Shown: positions 1 through 7,137 of the stretch, piece by piece
How the letters are laid out: each line of letters opens with the position of its first letter
Numbering within the stretch: the first letter of the stretch is position 1
Source of the DNA: SIG440 sp045591035
GTDB lineage: Bacteria > Bacillota > Clostridia > Monoglobales > Monoglobaceae
NCBI GenBank assembly: GCA_045591035.1
Contig: JAZNSG010000003.1
Coordinates: 1 to 64,000 of the forward strand
DNA: 64,000 nt
Reading direction: 5' to 3'
Position numbers and translations under genes: made by a program
Notes under the pieces: model-generated
What the model saw: only the letters and a program-made list of their open reading frames with translations
Database searches by the model: none
Told to the model about the DNA's origin: nothing

Positions 1-51
1 TGTCCGTTTTTACTGGTTCTGTTCATTATGCGTATAGGGGGTTTTTGGTTT

Positions 52-726
52 TTAAAGTAGATTAATTTGCTCTCCGATATTTCGCATTTCAATGTCGGTT
101 GCTGAGATTACATCTGCACATTTTTTCAAACGCTCGGAGATTTCTTCTGCGTTGGGTATATCGTTTTTGTAACGCACCCGATGTTCAAGACTTGCCCAAA
201 AGTCCATGGCGATGGTGCGTATTTGGATTTCCACACGAACGTGCTGTTTCCGGTCAGAAAAGAAAACAGGAATTTCAATAATCATGTGATAGCTTCGGTA
301 GCCGTTTTCTTTCGGGTTTTTTATATAGTCTTTGACTTTGATTAATTTGATATCGTCTTGTCTTGTAAGCATGTTGGATATAGTGTAAATGTCATCTATG
401 AATGAGCATATCACCCGAACACCTGCAACGTCGTTCAGGTGTTGAGATACGGACTCTATGGAAATAGGATGCCCGGACCGTGCAAGTTTTTCGGCTATGC
501 TTTTAGGCTTTTTTATTCTGTATTTTATTGATTCAATCGGGTTTCGGTTGTTTCGGACCGACATTTCCTGATTAAGCACTTCAAGTTTTGTTGTTACCTC
601 TTGAATGGCACATTGGTATACCATCATCAGCTCTTCAAATTGCTGGGCTATTTCTGCAAAAATATGAGTTGAATCCTCAGGAATGGGGATTTGAGAGAGG
701 ATGGCTTTGTTCAGACCTTTTTCCAT
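52..726 (-). CDS. relQ: Small alarmone synthetase, (p)ppGpp synthetase of RelQ/YjbM type
   Basis: Transfers pyrophosphate from ATP to GDP or GTP to make the stringent-response alarmone (p)ppGpp in the cytoplasm. The 224-residue protein contains only the RelA/SpoT synthetase fold: a basic ATP-binding stretch (RIKKPKSIAEK, 70-80), the NDVAGVRV strand (98-105), the NGYRSYH signature (141-147) and EIQIRT (166-171). There is no HD hydrolase, TGS or ACT domain, and the length fits single-domain synthetases (about 210-230). Start ATG follows an AAAGGAT ribosome site. It is followed by the window edge, so operon partners downstream are unseen. RelQ rather than RelP is inferred from overall form only; the synthetase assignment itself is firm. 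Confidence 0.9.
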   Translation of the reverse strand: MEKGLNKAILSQIPIPEDSTHIFAEIAQQFEELMMVYQCAIQEVTTKLEVLNQEMSVRNNRNPIESIKYRIKKPKSIAEKLARSGHPISIESVSQHLNDVAGVRVICSFIDDIYTISNMLTRQDDIKLIKVKDYIKNPKENGYRSYHMIIEIPVFFSDRKQHVRVEIQIRTIAMDFWASLEHRVRYKNDIPNAEEISERLKKCADVISATDIEMRNIGEQINLL

Positions 727-780
727 TATAAAAATTTAATCCTTTCGCTATATATGAATTATTTAACTGTGGGGTAATGG

Positions 781-2025
781 TCAGCGGATCTGGCCATTGC
801 CACGTATATTATATTTTGTTGTTGTCAACGCTTTCAAACCCATAGGTCCACGTGCGTGGAGTTTTTGGGTGCTGATGCCGATTTCTGCACCAAAGCCGAA
901 CTCAAATCCGTCGGTAAATCGGGTTGACGCGTTTACATAGACTGCTGCGGCGTCTATGCTTTTCAAAAAGCATTCCGCGGTATCCATATTTTCAGTGATA
1001 ATTGCTTCTGAATGTGAACTTCCGTAGGTGTTTATGTGTTGAATTGCTTCGGCTAAGTCATTGACAACCTTTACACCGATTTTTAAATCAAGGTATTCTG
1101 TGCCCCAATCAGAATCGAGAGCAGGGGTAGCTGACGGATAGATTTCGCACACCTTTTCATCGCCAATAATTTCCACATCCTTTTCTTTCAATGCAGGTAA
1201 AATAAGGGGTAAAAACGCTTCGGCTATGTTTTTGTGAACAAGAAGCTTTTCCTCGGCGTTGCATACAGAAGGACGTGAGGTTTTCGCGTTTATGATTATG
1301 TTTTTTGCCATTTCAAAGTCTGCGGTTTCATCCACATAAATATGGCAGTTTCCTGTGCCTGTTTCGATGGCGGGGACTGTGGCGTTTTCGATTACGGTGC
1401 GAATGAGCCCCGCTCCGCCTCGGGGAATGATAACGTCAAGATAGTCATTAAGCTTCATAAGAGCCACCGCACTTTCGCGGCTTGTATCCTCAACAAGAGA
1501 GATACTGTCTTCGGGGATACCTGAAGCTTTAACAGCATTGCGAAGGACTTTGGTTATTGCCATGCTTGACCTGTGAGCTTCCTTTCCGCATCGCAAAATA
1601 CAAGCATTCCCTGATTTAAGGCACAAAGCCGCAGCGTCTGCGGTCACATTGGGTCTTGCCTCGTATATAATCCCAACAACACCCAAGGGGACACGAATTT
1701 CCTGAATATTTAATCCGTTGGGACGATTATATTGGTTGACTATCTCTCCCAGTGGGTCGGGGAGAGCGGCAATCTGGCGGATGCCATCTGCCATAGCTTT
1801 GATTCTGTTTTCGTCAAGTCGAAGACGGTCAATGAGTCCGCTTGAAATTCCGTTTGAAATAGCGGACGATATGTCTTTTTCGTTTTCCTCGAGGATATAT
1901 TTGGTTTCAGAAAGAAGGGCCTCGGCACAAGCAATCAGGGCTTCTTCTTTTTTGTTTGATGGTATAGTTGCTAATTTTAAGGCTGCGGATTTTGCAGCTT
2001 TTCCTTTAATATCAAGTTCTTGCAT
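781..2025 (-). CDS. proA: Glutamate-5-semialdehyde dehydrogenase (gamma-glutamyl phosphate reductase)
   Basis: NADPH-dependent reduction of gamma-glutamyl phosphate to glutamate-5-semialdehyde, the second step of proline synthesis. The protein is 414 residues, the normal length, with the aldehyde-dehydrogenase fold: an EARPNVTADAAALC segment (122-135) in the cofactor domain, PRGGAGL (201-207), and the catalytic cysteine C255 in TSRPSVCNAEE. Start ATG has a GAGGTGA ribosome site. The usual partner proB (glutamate 5-kinase) is not adjacent on either side, so the kinase must be elsewhere or lie beyond the window. A terminator separates it from the upstream LOG gene, so it is probably transcribed from its own promoter. 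Confidence 0.96.
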   Translation of the reverse strand: MQELDIKGKAAKSAALKLATIPSNKKEEALIACAEALLSETKYILEENEKDISSAISNGISSGLIDRLRLDENRIKAMADGIRQIAALPDPLGEIVNQYNRPNGLNIQEIRVPLGVVGIIYEARPNVTADAAALCLKSGNACILRCGKEAHRSSMAITKVLRNAVKASGIPEDSISLVEDTSRESAVALMKLNDYLDVIIPRGGAGLIRTVIENATVPAIETGTGNCHIYVDETADFEMAKNIIINAKTSRPSVCNAEEKLLVHKNIAEAFLPLILPALKEKDVEIIGDEKVCEIYPSATPALDSDWGTEYLDLKIGVKVVNDLAEAIQHINTYGSSHSEAIITENMDTAECFLKSIDAAAVYVNASTRFTDGFEFGFGAEIGISTQKLHARGPMGLKALTTTKYNIRGNGQIR

Positions 2026-2094
2026 TTCAATATCACCTCATTACATTAAATTGTACCACATAAGGGGTAAAAAATCAAGAAGCAGAAAGTACAT

Positions 2095-2127
2095 TAAAAA
2101 ATAAAGAGCTGCATTTCGCAGCTCTTT
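2095..2127 (-). terminator. Rho-independent terminator of the LOG gene
   Basis: A 10-bp perfect stem (AAAGAGCTGC at 2103-2112 with GCAGCTCTTT at 2118-2127, 5-base loop). Read on the minus strand it is followed by an ATTTTTT tract. It lies just after the stop codon of the LOG gene and before proA. Confidence 0.88.
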
Positions 2128-2132
2128 GTGGA

Positions 2133-2720
2133 TTATTTTTTGTCGCGGATTTCTTTTAATTCTTCGATACTGAATTGTCTTGGAACATAGCTTTCCAGAA
2201 AATCGAGAAGAGATTTTGGCTCTTTAAAGAAGGAATAGAGGGTTGTTGCCTCGGGACGCATAAAGTTTTTATCTACAATATCGCAAAGGAAAGTTTCAAT
2301 TGGGTCATAAAAACCGTTGGTGTTGAGAATTGCAATTGCTTTGCTGTGTCTTGCTAACTGTTTCGAAGTGAGAATTTCAAAAAATTCTTCAAAGGTACCT
2401 ATTCCTCCGGGTGTCATAATAAATGCGTCGGAGCGTTCTTCCATGATTTGCTTTCGCTGACGCATGGTATCAGTAAAAATCATCTCTGAACATTTGTCAA
2501 AAAGGACTCCGTCAACATTGAAAAAAGAGGGGACAACTCCGACAATCTCTCCGCCAAAACGTGAAACTCCCCGGGCTACGGCTCCCATCAGCCCGTTGGC
2601 TCCGCCCCCAAATACCAGAGAGTGTCCGCGTTTAGCCATTTCTTCGCCCAAAGCCTCGCCCATTTCTATATAAATTTTATCGATTGTGTTGCTTGATGCA
2701 CCATATACGCAAATATTCAT
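2133..2720 (-). CDS. LOG-family nucleoside monophosphate phosphoribohydrolase
   Basis: A Rossmann-fold protein of the lysine decarboxylase-like/LOG family (TIGR00730), whose characterised members release the base from nucleoside 5'-monophosphates, including cytokinin ribotides. The 195-residue protein has the family signature PGGIGTFEE (104-112), the upstream substrate-binding MRQRK (86-90) and a glycine-rich FGGGANGLMG loop (38-47). Bacterial members are often labelled lysine decarboxylases, which is not supported biochemically. Start ATG follows GGAGGTT. It stands alone, with a terminator after it. The true substrate in this organism is not apparent. Confidence 0.9.
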   Translation of the reverse strand: MNICVYGASSNTIDKIYIEMGEALGEEMAKRGHSLVFGGGANGLMGAVARGVSRFGGEIVGVVPSFFNVDGVLFDKCSEMIFTDTMRQRKQIMEERSDAFIMTPGGIGTFEEFFEILTSKQLARHSKAIAILNTNGFYDPIETFLCDIVDKNFMRPEATTLYSFFKEPKSLLDFLESYVPRQFSIEELKEIRDKK

Positions 2721-2818
2721 TTATAACCTCCAAATCATCATCAAAAAGGGATATACATAAAGTATATTCAATGTTTTCATCAGTATAGCACAAAACTTTT
2801 GAAAAATCTATAGAATTG

Positions 2819-2847
2819 TTGACGAAATTTTGGAAATAGGATATAAT
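2819..2847 (+). promoter_or_regulatory. Promoter of the methionine gamma-lyase-like gene
   Basis: TTGACG at 2819-2824 and TATAAT at 2842-2847 with a 17-bp spacer, in the divergent spacer between the LOG gene and the PLP-enzyme gene. Confidence 0.6.
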
Positions 2848-2954
2848 TACTTGAGAAATTTTTAAAGAATACTCGTTGTGGTATATTATGTGATTGTTAT
2901 TGGATGCAATATGTCGTATTTGGGGTATTGCAGGAAGAATCGGAGGTAAGTAAA

Positions 2955-4247
2955 GTGGCGAGGGAAAATATTTATAAAAGTGTAGGGGTTTCGGATGAGC
3001 TCTTTTGTTTTGGAGAGAAAATACTTCGGGGTCTTGAGGACCGGTTTAAGGAAATAGATGAGGTTGCGGAGTTTAACCAGATAAAGGTTATAAGAGCAAT
3101 GCAGAAAAACAATGTAAGCTCCCCTTGCTTTAATGAATCTACGGGTTATGGCTATGATGATATGGGGAGAGATACCTTGGAGCGTGTTTATGCGGATTGC
3201 TTTGGTACGGAGGACGCCCTTGTGAGACCACAGATAACTTGCGGAACCCATGCTTTGGCTTTGGCACTCAGTGCAAATCTCAGACCCGGAGATGAGCTTT
3301 TGTCACCTGTCGGGAAACCCTATGATACATTGGAGGGCGTTATCGGTATTCGTCCGCAAAAGGGTTCTTTGGCAGAGTATGGAGTTTTATACCGCCAGGT
3401 GGATTTGCTTTCTGATGACAGCTTTGATTTTGATGGGATACGAAAGGCAATAAATGAAAAGACAAGGCTTGTCACCATTCAGCGTTCAAAGGGCTATCAG
3501 ACTCGGGAGACCTTTTCTGTTGAAAAGATTGCGGGGCTTATAAAATTTATAAAAGAAATTAAGCCGGATGTAATTTGTATGGTAGATAACTGCTATGGTG
3601 AGTTTGTTGAGAAAGAAGAGCCTTCGAATTATGGTGCAGACATGATTGTGGGTTCTCTCATAAAAAATCTTGGCGGAGGATTGGCTCCGTCGGGGGGATA
3701 TATCTGTGGCACACGTGAGTGCATTGAAAATTGCGGTTTCCGGCTTACTGCTCCTGGACTTGGGAAAGAGGTCGGCACGAATATGGGGCTTATGAGACAG
3801 TTCTATCAGGGCTTGTTTTTGGCTCCCACGGTTGTCGCCGGGGCACTTAAGGGCGCTATATTTGCGGCAAATATATATGAACGCCTTGGGTTTAAGGTGG
3901 TGCCAAATGGAAGTGAATCAAGACACGATATAATTCAGGCTGTTGAGCTTGGAAGCCCTGAACGGGTGATTGCTTTTTGCAAAGGAATACAGTCGGCGGC
4001 GCCTGTTGACAGCTTTGTAACACCAATCCCGGGAGATATGCCGGGATATGACTCCCAGGTGATTATGGCAGCGGGGGCATTTGTTCAAGGCTCGTCAATT
4101 GAACTCAGTGCAGACGCACCTCTCAGGGAGCCCTATGCGGTATATTTTCAAGGCGGAATAACCTGGTATCATGCAAAGCTGGGGATACTTCGGTCGGTTC
4201 AGGCTATGCTTGATGAGGACCTTTTAGATATCGATATGTTTAAATAA
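2955..4247 (+). CDS. Methionine gamma-lyase family protein (PLP-dependent, Alum_res family)
   Basis: A PLP fold-type I protein of the family historically called aluminium resistance protein and now annotated as methionine gamma-lyase-like (Cys/Met metabolism relatives). The likely Schiff-base lysine is K237 in SLIKNLGGGLAPSGG; other signatures are the PQITCGTHALALAL region and MVDNCYGEF ahead of the lysine. I chose the GTG at 2955 because GGAGGT (2942-2947) sits 7 bases upstream; the in-frame ATG at 2904 has no such site and would place the ribosome site inside the gene. Length from GTG is 430 residues. Monocistronic, with its own promoter and a terminator overlapping the stop codon. The physiological substrate is not established for this family. 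Confidence 0.88.
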   Translation: MARENIYKSVGVSDELFCFGEKILRGLEDRFKEIDEVAEFNQIKVIRAMQKNNVSSPCFNESTGYGYDDMGRDTLERVYADCFGTEDALVRPQITCGTHALALALSANLRPGDELLSPVGKPYDTLEGVIGIRPQKGSLAEYGVLYRQVDLLSDDSFDFDGIRKAINEKTRLVTIQRSKGYQTRETFSVEKIAGLIKFIKEIKPDVICMVDNCYGEFVEKEEPSNYGADMIVGSLIKNLGGGLAPSGGYICGTRECIENCGFRLTAPGLGKEVGTNMGLMRQFYQGLFLAPTVVAGALKGAIFAANIYERLGFKVVPNGSESRHDIIQAVELGSPERVIAFCKGIQSAAPVDSFVTPIPGDMPGYDSQVIMAAGAFVQGSSIELSADAPLREPYAVYFQGGITWYHAKLGILRSVQAMLDEDLLDIDMFK

Positions 4248-4271
4248 TCGGGGCAACCCGATTATTTTTTT
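4243..4271 (+). terminator. Rho-independent terminator after the PLP-enzyme gene
   Basis: Perfect 10-bp stem AATAATCGGG (4243-4252) with CCCGATTATT (4257-4266), GCAA loop, then a run of T. The left arm overlaps the TAA stop codon. Confidence 0.9.
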
Positions 4272-4356
4272 GCTGAAAATGAGGTGAATACGCTATCTTG
4301 TGTCGTTTCAAAATGGGTTTTGAGCTTTTCAATCATTTTTTCGTCTACGAAAAAGT

Positions 4357-4385
4357 TTGTAATTTTAATTAAAATATGGTAAAAT
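4357..4385 (+). promoter_or_regulatory. Promoter of noc
   Basis: TTGTAA (4357-4362), 17-bp spacer ending in TGG, TAAAAT (4380-4385). The same TGG-TAAAAT form recurs before uppP and tuf. Confidence 0.6.
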
Positions 4386-4425
4386 ATGGAAAAAGATAAA
4401 AATTACAAAAGAAAGGTGATGTGTT

Positions 4426-5241
4426 ATGTTTTTTGAGGACAAGGAATCAAAGGTTTTGTATTTACCCATAGAATCAATAAGACCAAATCCATATCAGCCA
4501 AGGCGTGAGATGGACAAGGAGGCGCTTGGGGATTTGTGTGCTTCCATAAAGCAGTATGGACTTATGCAGCCTGTTGTTGTGAGGCAGATAAATAACTGTG
4601 ACTATGAATTGATTGCAGGGGAAAGGCGACTTCGGGCGTGTAAACTTGCCGGAATGAGAGAAATACCTGCAATAGCTGTGAGAGCTGGGGGAACAGATAG
4701 TGCAGTTATGGCGCTTATAGAAAATATTCAGCGGGAAAACCTTGGATACATAGAGGAAGCGGAGGCATATGCGAGTCTGCTTTCTGAACATGGTATGACA
4801 CAGGAGGAGTTGGCTGCGAGAGTTGGGAAGAGCCAATCAGCTATTGCGAATAAGGTCAGGATACTCAAGCTGTCACCTGAGATAAGGAAAAGCCTTAAAG
4901 AAAACGGATTAAGTGAGCGTCATGCACGGGCACTTTTGCAACTTCCTGACGAAAAAATGAAGGGAAGGGCATTAGACTCAATTGTGGGGAAAGGATTGAA
5001 TGTTGCAAAAGCTGAGGAATACATAAAGGATATGCTTGAGAAAGCCAAAAACAGCGAGGAAAAATCCGTGGTTAAAAATATCCGTATGTTCAATGATGTC
5101 AGGATATTTTCAAACACCATAAGACAAGCGGTTGATATGATGAAAAGGTCCGGAGTTGACGCTGTGACACACAAGACGGAAAATGAGGATTTTATCGAAT
5201 ACACAATTAAAATTTCCAAGAATATGAAAAGAGCTGTATAA
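4426..5241 (+). CDS. noc: Nucleoid occlusion protein, ParB/Spo0J family
   Basis: A ParB-type CTPase that loads on specific DNA sites; Noc spreads, binds the membrane and blocks division over the nucleoid. The 271-residue protein has the ParB N-domain with the CTP-binding motif GERRLRA (65-71), ENIQREN (99-105), a helix-turn-helix about 124-145 and the SERHARALL helix (163-171), which resembles Noc more than chromosome-partitioning Spo0J. It is close to the Noc length. ATG follows GAAAGGTGATG. There is no parA beside it, which also favours Noc over ParB. The LytM protein gene follows after 44 bases, probably in the same transcript. Noc versus Spo0J cannot be settled without the recognition-site preference. 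Confidence 0.85.
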   Translation: MFFEDKESKVLYLPIESIRPNPYQPRREMDKEALGDLCASIKQYGLMQPVVVRQINNCDYELIAGERRLRACKLAGMREIPAIAVRAGGTDSAVMALIENIQRENLGYIEEAEAYASLLSEHGMTQEELAARVGKSQSAIANKVRILKLSPEIRKSLKENGLSERHARALLQLPDEKMKGRALDSIVGKGLNVAKAEEYIKDMLEKAKNSEEKSVVKNIRMFNDVRIFSNTIRQAVDMMKRSGVDAVTHKTENEDFIEYTIKISKNMKRAV

Positions 5242-5285
5242 AATTTGGAATCAGGTCAATACTTTCCAATGTGGAGGTGTTGACT

Positions 5286-6071
5286 ATGAAAAAGAAAAAG
5301 GCAGTACCCGCAAAAGGAAAGGCGGGAAAAGAAGGAATATTGAAACAGGCAGTTATGAGCAGAGGGTTTTACATAACCCTGCTTGTTTTGGCTGCGGTGG
5401 TTGGTGCTTCGTTTTATGTAAATAAGGTTCAGAATGATTTTTTGGCAGGAAGTTCAAGTTTCGACGAAAACGCATGGCAGGAGGCAATTGAAGAAAGTAA
5501 TCTGAGTATTTCAAACGAAGAAAATCAAGGCGAATTTGCGTTGGATAATGAGGAAGAAGCTGTATGGAGAGCACAGGATGAAGAATCGGTAATTGCCCGG
5601 CAGTCCTCATTTGATGAAGAAACCGTAACGGTATCGGCAGAGATAGTTGTTGAGGATAAATTCGTTATTATGCAAATGCCTTGCCAGGGCGAGGTTATAG
5701 CGGATTGTTCGTTGGATGAACTTGTGTATTGCTCGACGATGGAGGATTGGAGAACGCATAACGGCGTAGATATTGCGGCATCCATAGGAGAACCGGTTGT
5801 CACGGCTGCTGATGGTGTTGTTTCTTCGGTATACGAGGATGATATGTATGGTGTTGTAGTGGAGGTTGACCATGGGGAAAACTTCATTACAAGGTATGGG
5901 AATTTGCAGAATACGGAGCTTGTGAGACCGGGGGACGAGGTGTATGTTGGCGATGTTATAGGGAAGGTAGGTCAGCCCGGTGTCCTTGAAACGGGAACTC
6001 AGACACATGTGCATTTTGAGGTATTGGCAGATGGTGAACACAAAAACCCCTGGGATTATCTTATGCAGTAA
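5286..6071 (+). CDS. LytM-fold (M23 family) membrane protein, SpoIIQ-like
   Basis: A bitopic membrane protein with a basic cytoplasmic head (1-25), one membrane segment (about 28-46), an acidic linker and an extracytoplasmic LytM/M23 domain (about 130-261). Zinc-ligand motifs HNGVD (H158, D162) and HVH (H241, H243) are present, but the usual catalytic histidine of the YxHL motif is Asn here (YGNL, near 204-207), so endopeptidase activity may be lost. This layout is that of SpoIIQ, the forespore half of the SpoIIQ-SpoIIIAH channel; other M23 proteins of similar topology exist. ATG 5286 is preferred to GTG 5271 because GGAGGT (5273-5278) lies between them. It is followed by a terminator. Confidence 0.8.
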   Translation: MKKKKAVPAKGKAGKEGILKQAVMSRGFYITLLVLAAVVGASFYVNKVQNDFLAGSSSFDENAWQEAIEESNLSISNEENQGEFALDNEEEAVWRAQDEESVIARQSSFDEETVTVSAEIVVEDKFVIMQMPCQGEVIADCSLDELVYCSTMEDWRTHNGVDIAASIGEPVVTAADGVVSSVYEDDMYGVVVEVDHGENFITRYGNLQNTELVRPGDEVYVGDVIGKVGQPGVLETGTQTHVHFEVLADGEHKNPWDYLMQ

Positions 6072-6095
6072 GTAGGTAATAAATAATATTTTGAG

Positions 6096-6129
6096 AGAGA
6101 CTCAATGGAAAACCAGAGTCTCTTTTTTT
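6096..6129 (+). terminator. Rho-independent terminator after the LytM protein gene
   Basis: Stem AGAGACTC (6096-6103) with GAGTCTCT (6116-6123) followed by seven T. Confidence 0.85.
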
Positions 6130-6180
6130 GCTTGTATGCCATTTGTGGAGAGCTGATGTATAAAAAATTTACAAAAACTA

Positions 6181-6209
6181 TTGTAACACGAAAAAAATTG
6201 TGGTAAAAT
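6181..6209 (+). promoter_or_regulatory. Promoter of uppP-ftsK
   Basis: TTGTAA (6181-6186), 17-bp spacer ending TGG, TAAAAT (6204-6209), 60 bases before the uppP start. Confidence 0.6.
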
Positions 6210-6269
6210 AAACTATGTATATACTATATATATGATAGGTATAGACTTTTCTTAACTGGAGGCAAAATA

Positions 6270-7130
6270 ATGTTTATAGCAGAAATGCTGAGAAGCTTTA
6301 TTCTGGGTATTGTTGAGGGTATAACCGAATGGCTCCCTGTAAGTTCAACAGGTCATATGATTTTGGTAAATGAGTTTATGAAAAATGAGGGCTCGTTTAC
6401 AGCATCAGATTTGTATCTTTATGTAATTCAGCTTGGTGCGATACTTGCAGTTGTTACAATTTATTTCAGAAAGCTTAATCCGTTTTCTCTTAAGAAAAGC
6501 CAAGAAGAACGGATTGATACATGGAATATGTGGGGCAAGGTAATTGTGGCTTGTGTGCCATCAGCAATTATCGGTCTTGCTCTTGACCCGATTATGAGCA
6601 AACTAGAGAATTGGTATGTTGTTTCTGCTATGCTGATTGTTTATGGTGTTGCATTCATTCTGGTTGAAAAACGGCAGAAAAAGTTCTCAACCGAAAGTAT
6701 TGGTGAAATGAGCTATAAGACGGCTCTTTACATAGGACTTTTTCAGGTTCTTTCAATTATTCCCGGAACATCACGCTCAGGCGCCACTATTCTTGGGGCA
6801 ATGCTTGTTGGTTGTACCAGGGGTATTGCGGCAGAGTTTTCGTTCTTTATGGCTATACCTGTAATGCTCGGGGTGAGCCTTCTTAAGATATTGAAATACG
6901 GGCTTTTGATGAGTGGTCAGGATGCATTTGTTCTTGTTACCGGTATGGTGATTGCATACATTGTTTCAATGATTTCTATCAAGTTTTTGACAGGATATGT
7001 GAAAAACCATGATTTTAAGTTTTTTGGGAAATACAGAATTGTATTGGGAATATTAGTGATACTTTATTTCGGAGTGTCAAAATTGATAGAAGCGGGATTA
7101 CTTGTGGCTTTTATTATGAGAGGATGGTAA
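6270..7130 (+). CDS. uppP: Undecaprenyl-diphosphatase UppP/BacA
   Basis: Integral membrane enzyme that dephosphorylates undecaprenyl diphosphate on the outer face of the membrane, recycling the lipid carrier for peptidoglycan synthesis and giving intrinsic bacitracin tolerance. The 286-residue protein has both family signatures: EGITEWLPVSSTGH (16-29) and PGTSRSG (165-171), within a multi-helix membrane protein. ATG follows a GGAGG site. The gene ends 7 bases before ftsK and probably shares its transcript. Confidence 0.96.
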   Translation: MFIAEMLRSFILGIVEGITEWLPVSSTGHMILVNEFMKNEGSFTASDLYLYVIQLGAILAVVTIYFRKLNPFSLKKSQEERIDTWNMWGKVIVACVPSAIIGLALDPIMSKLENWYVVSAMLIVYGVAFILVEKRQKKFSTESIGEMSYKTALYIGLFQVLSIIPGTSRSGATILGAMLVGCTRGIAAEFSFFMAIPVMLGVSLLKILKYGLLMSGQDAFVLVTGMVIAYIVSMISIKFLTGYVKNHDFKFFGKYRIVLGILVILYFGVSKLIEAGLLVAFIMRGW

Positions 7131-7137
7131 GTTAGCT

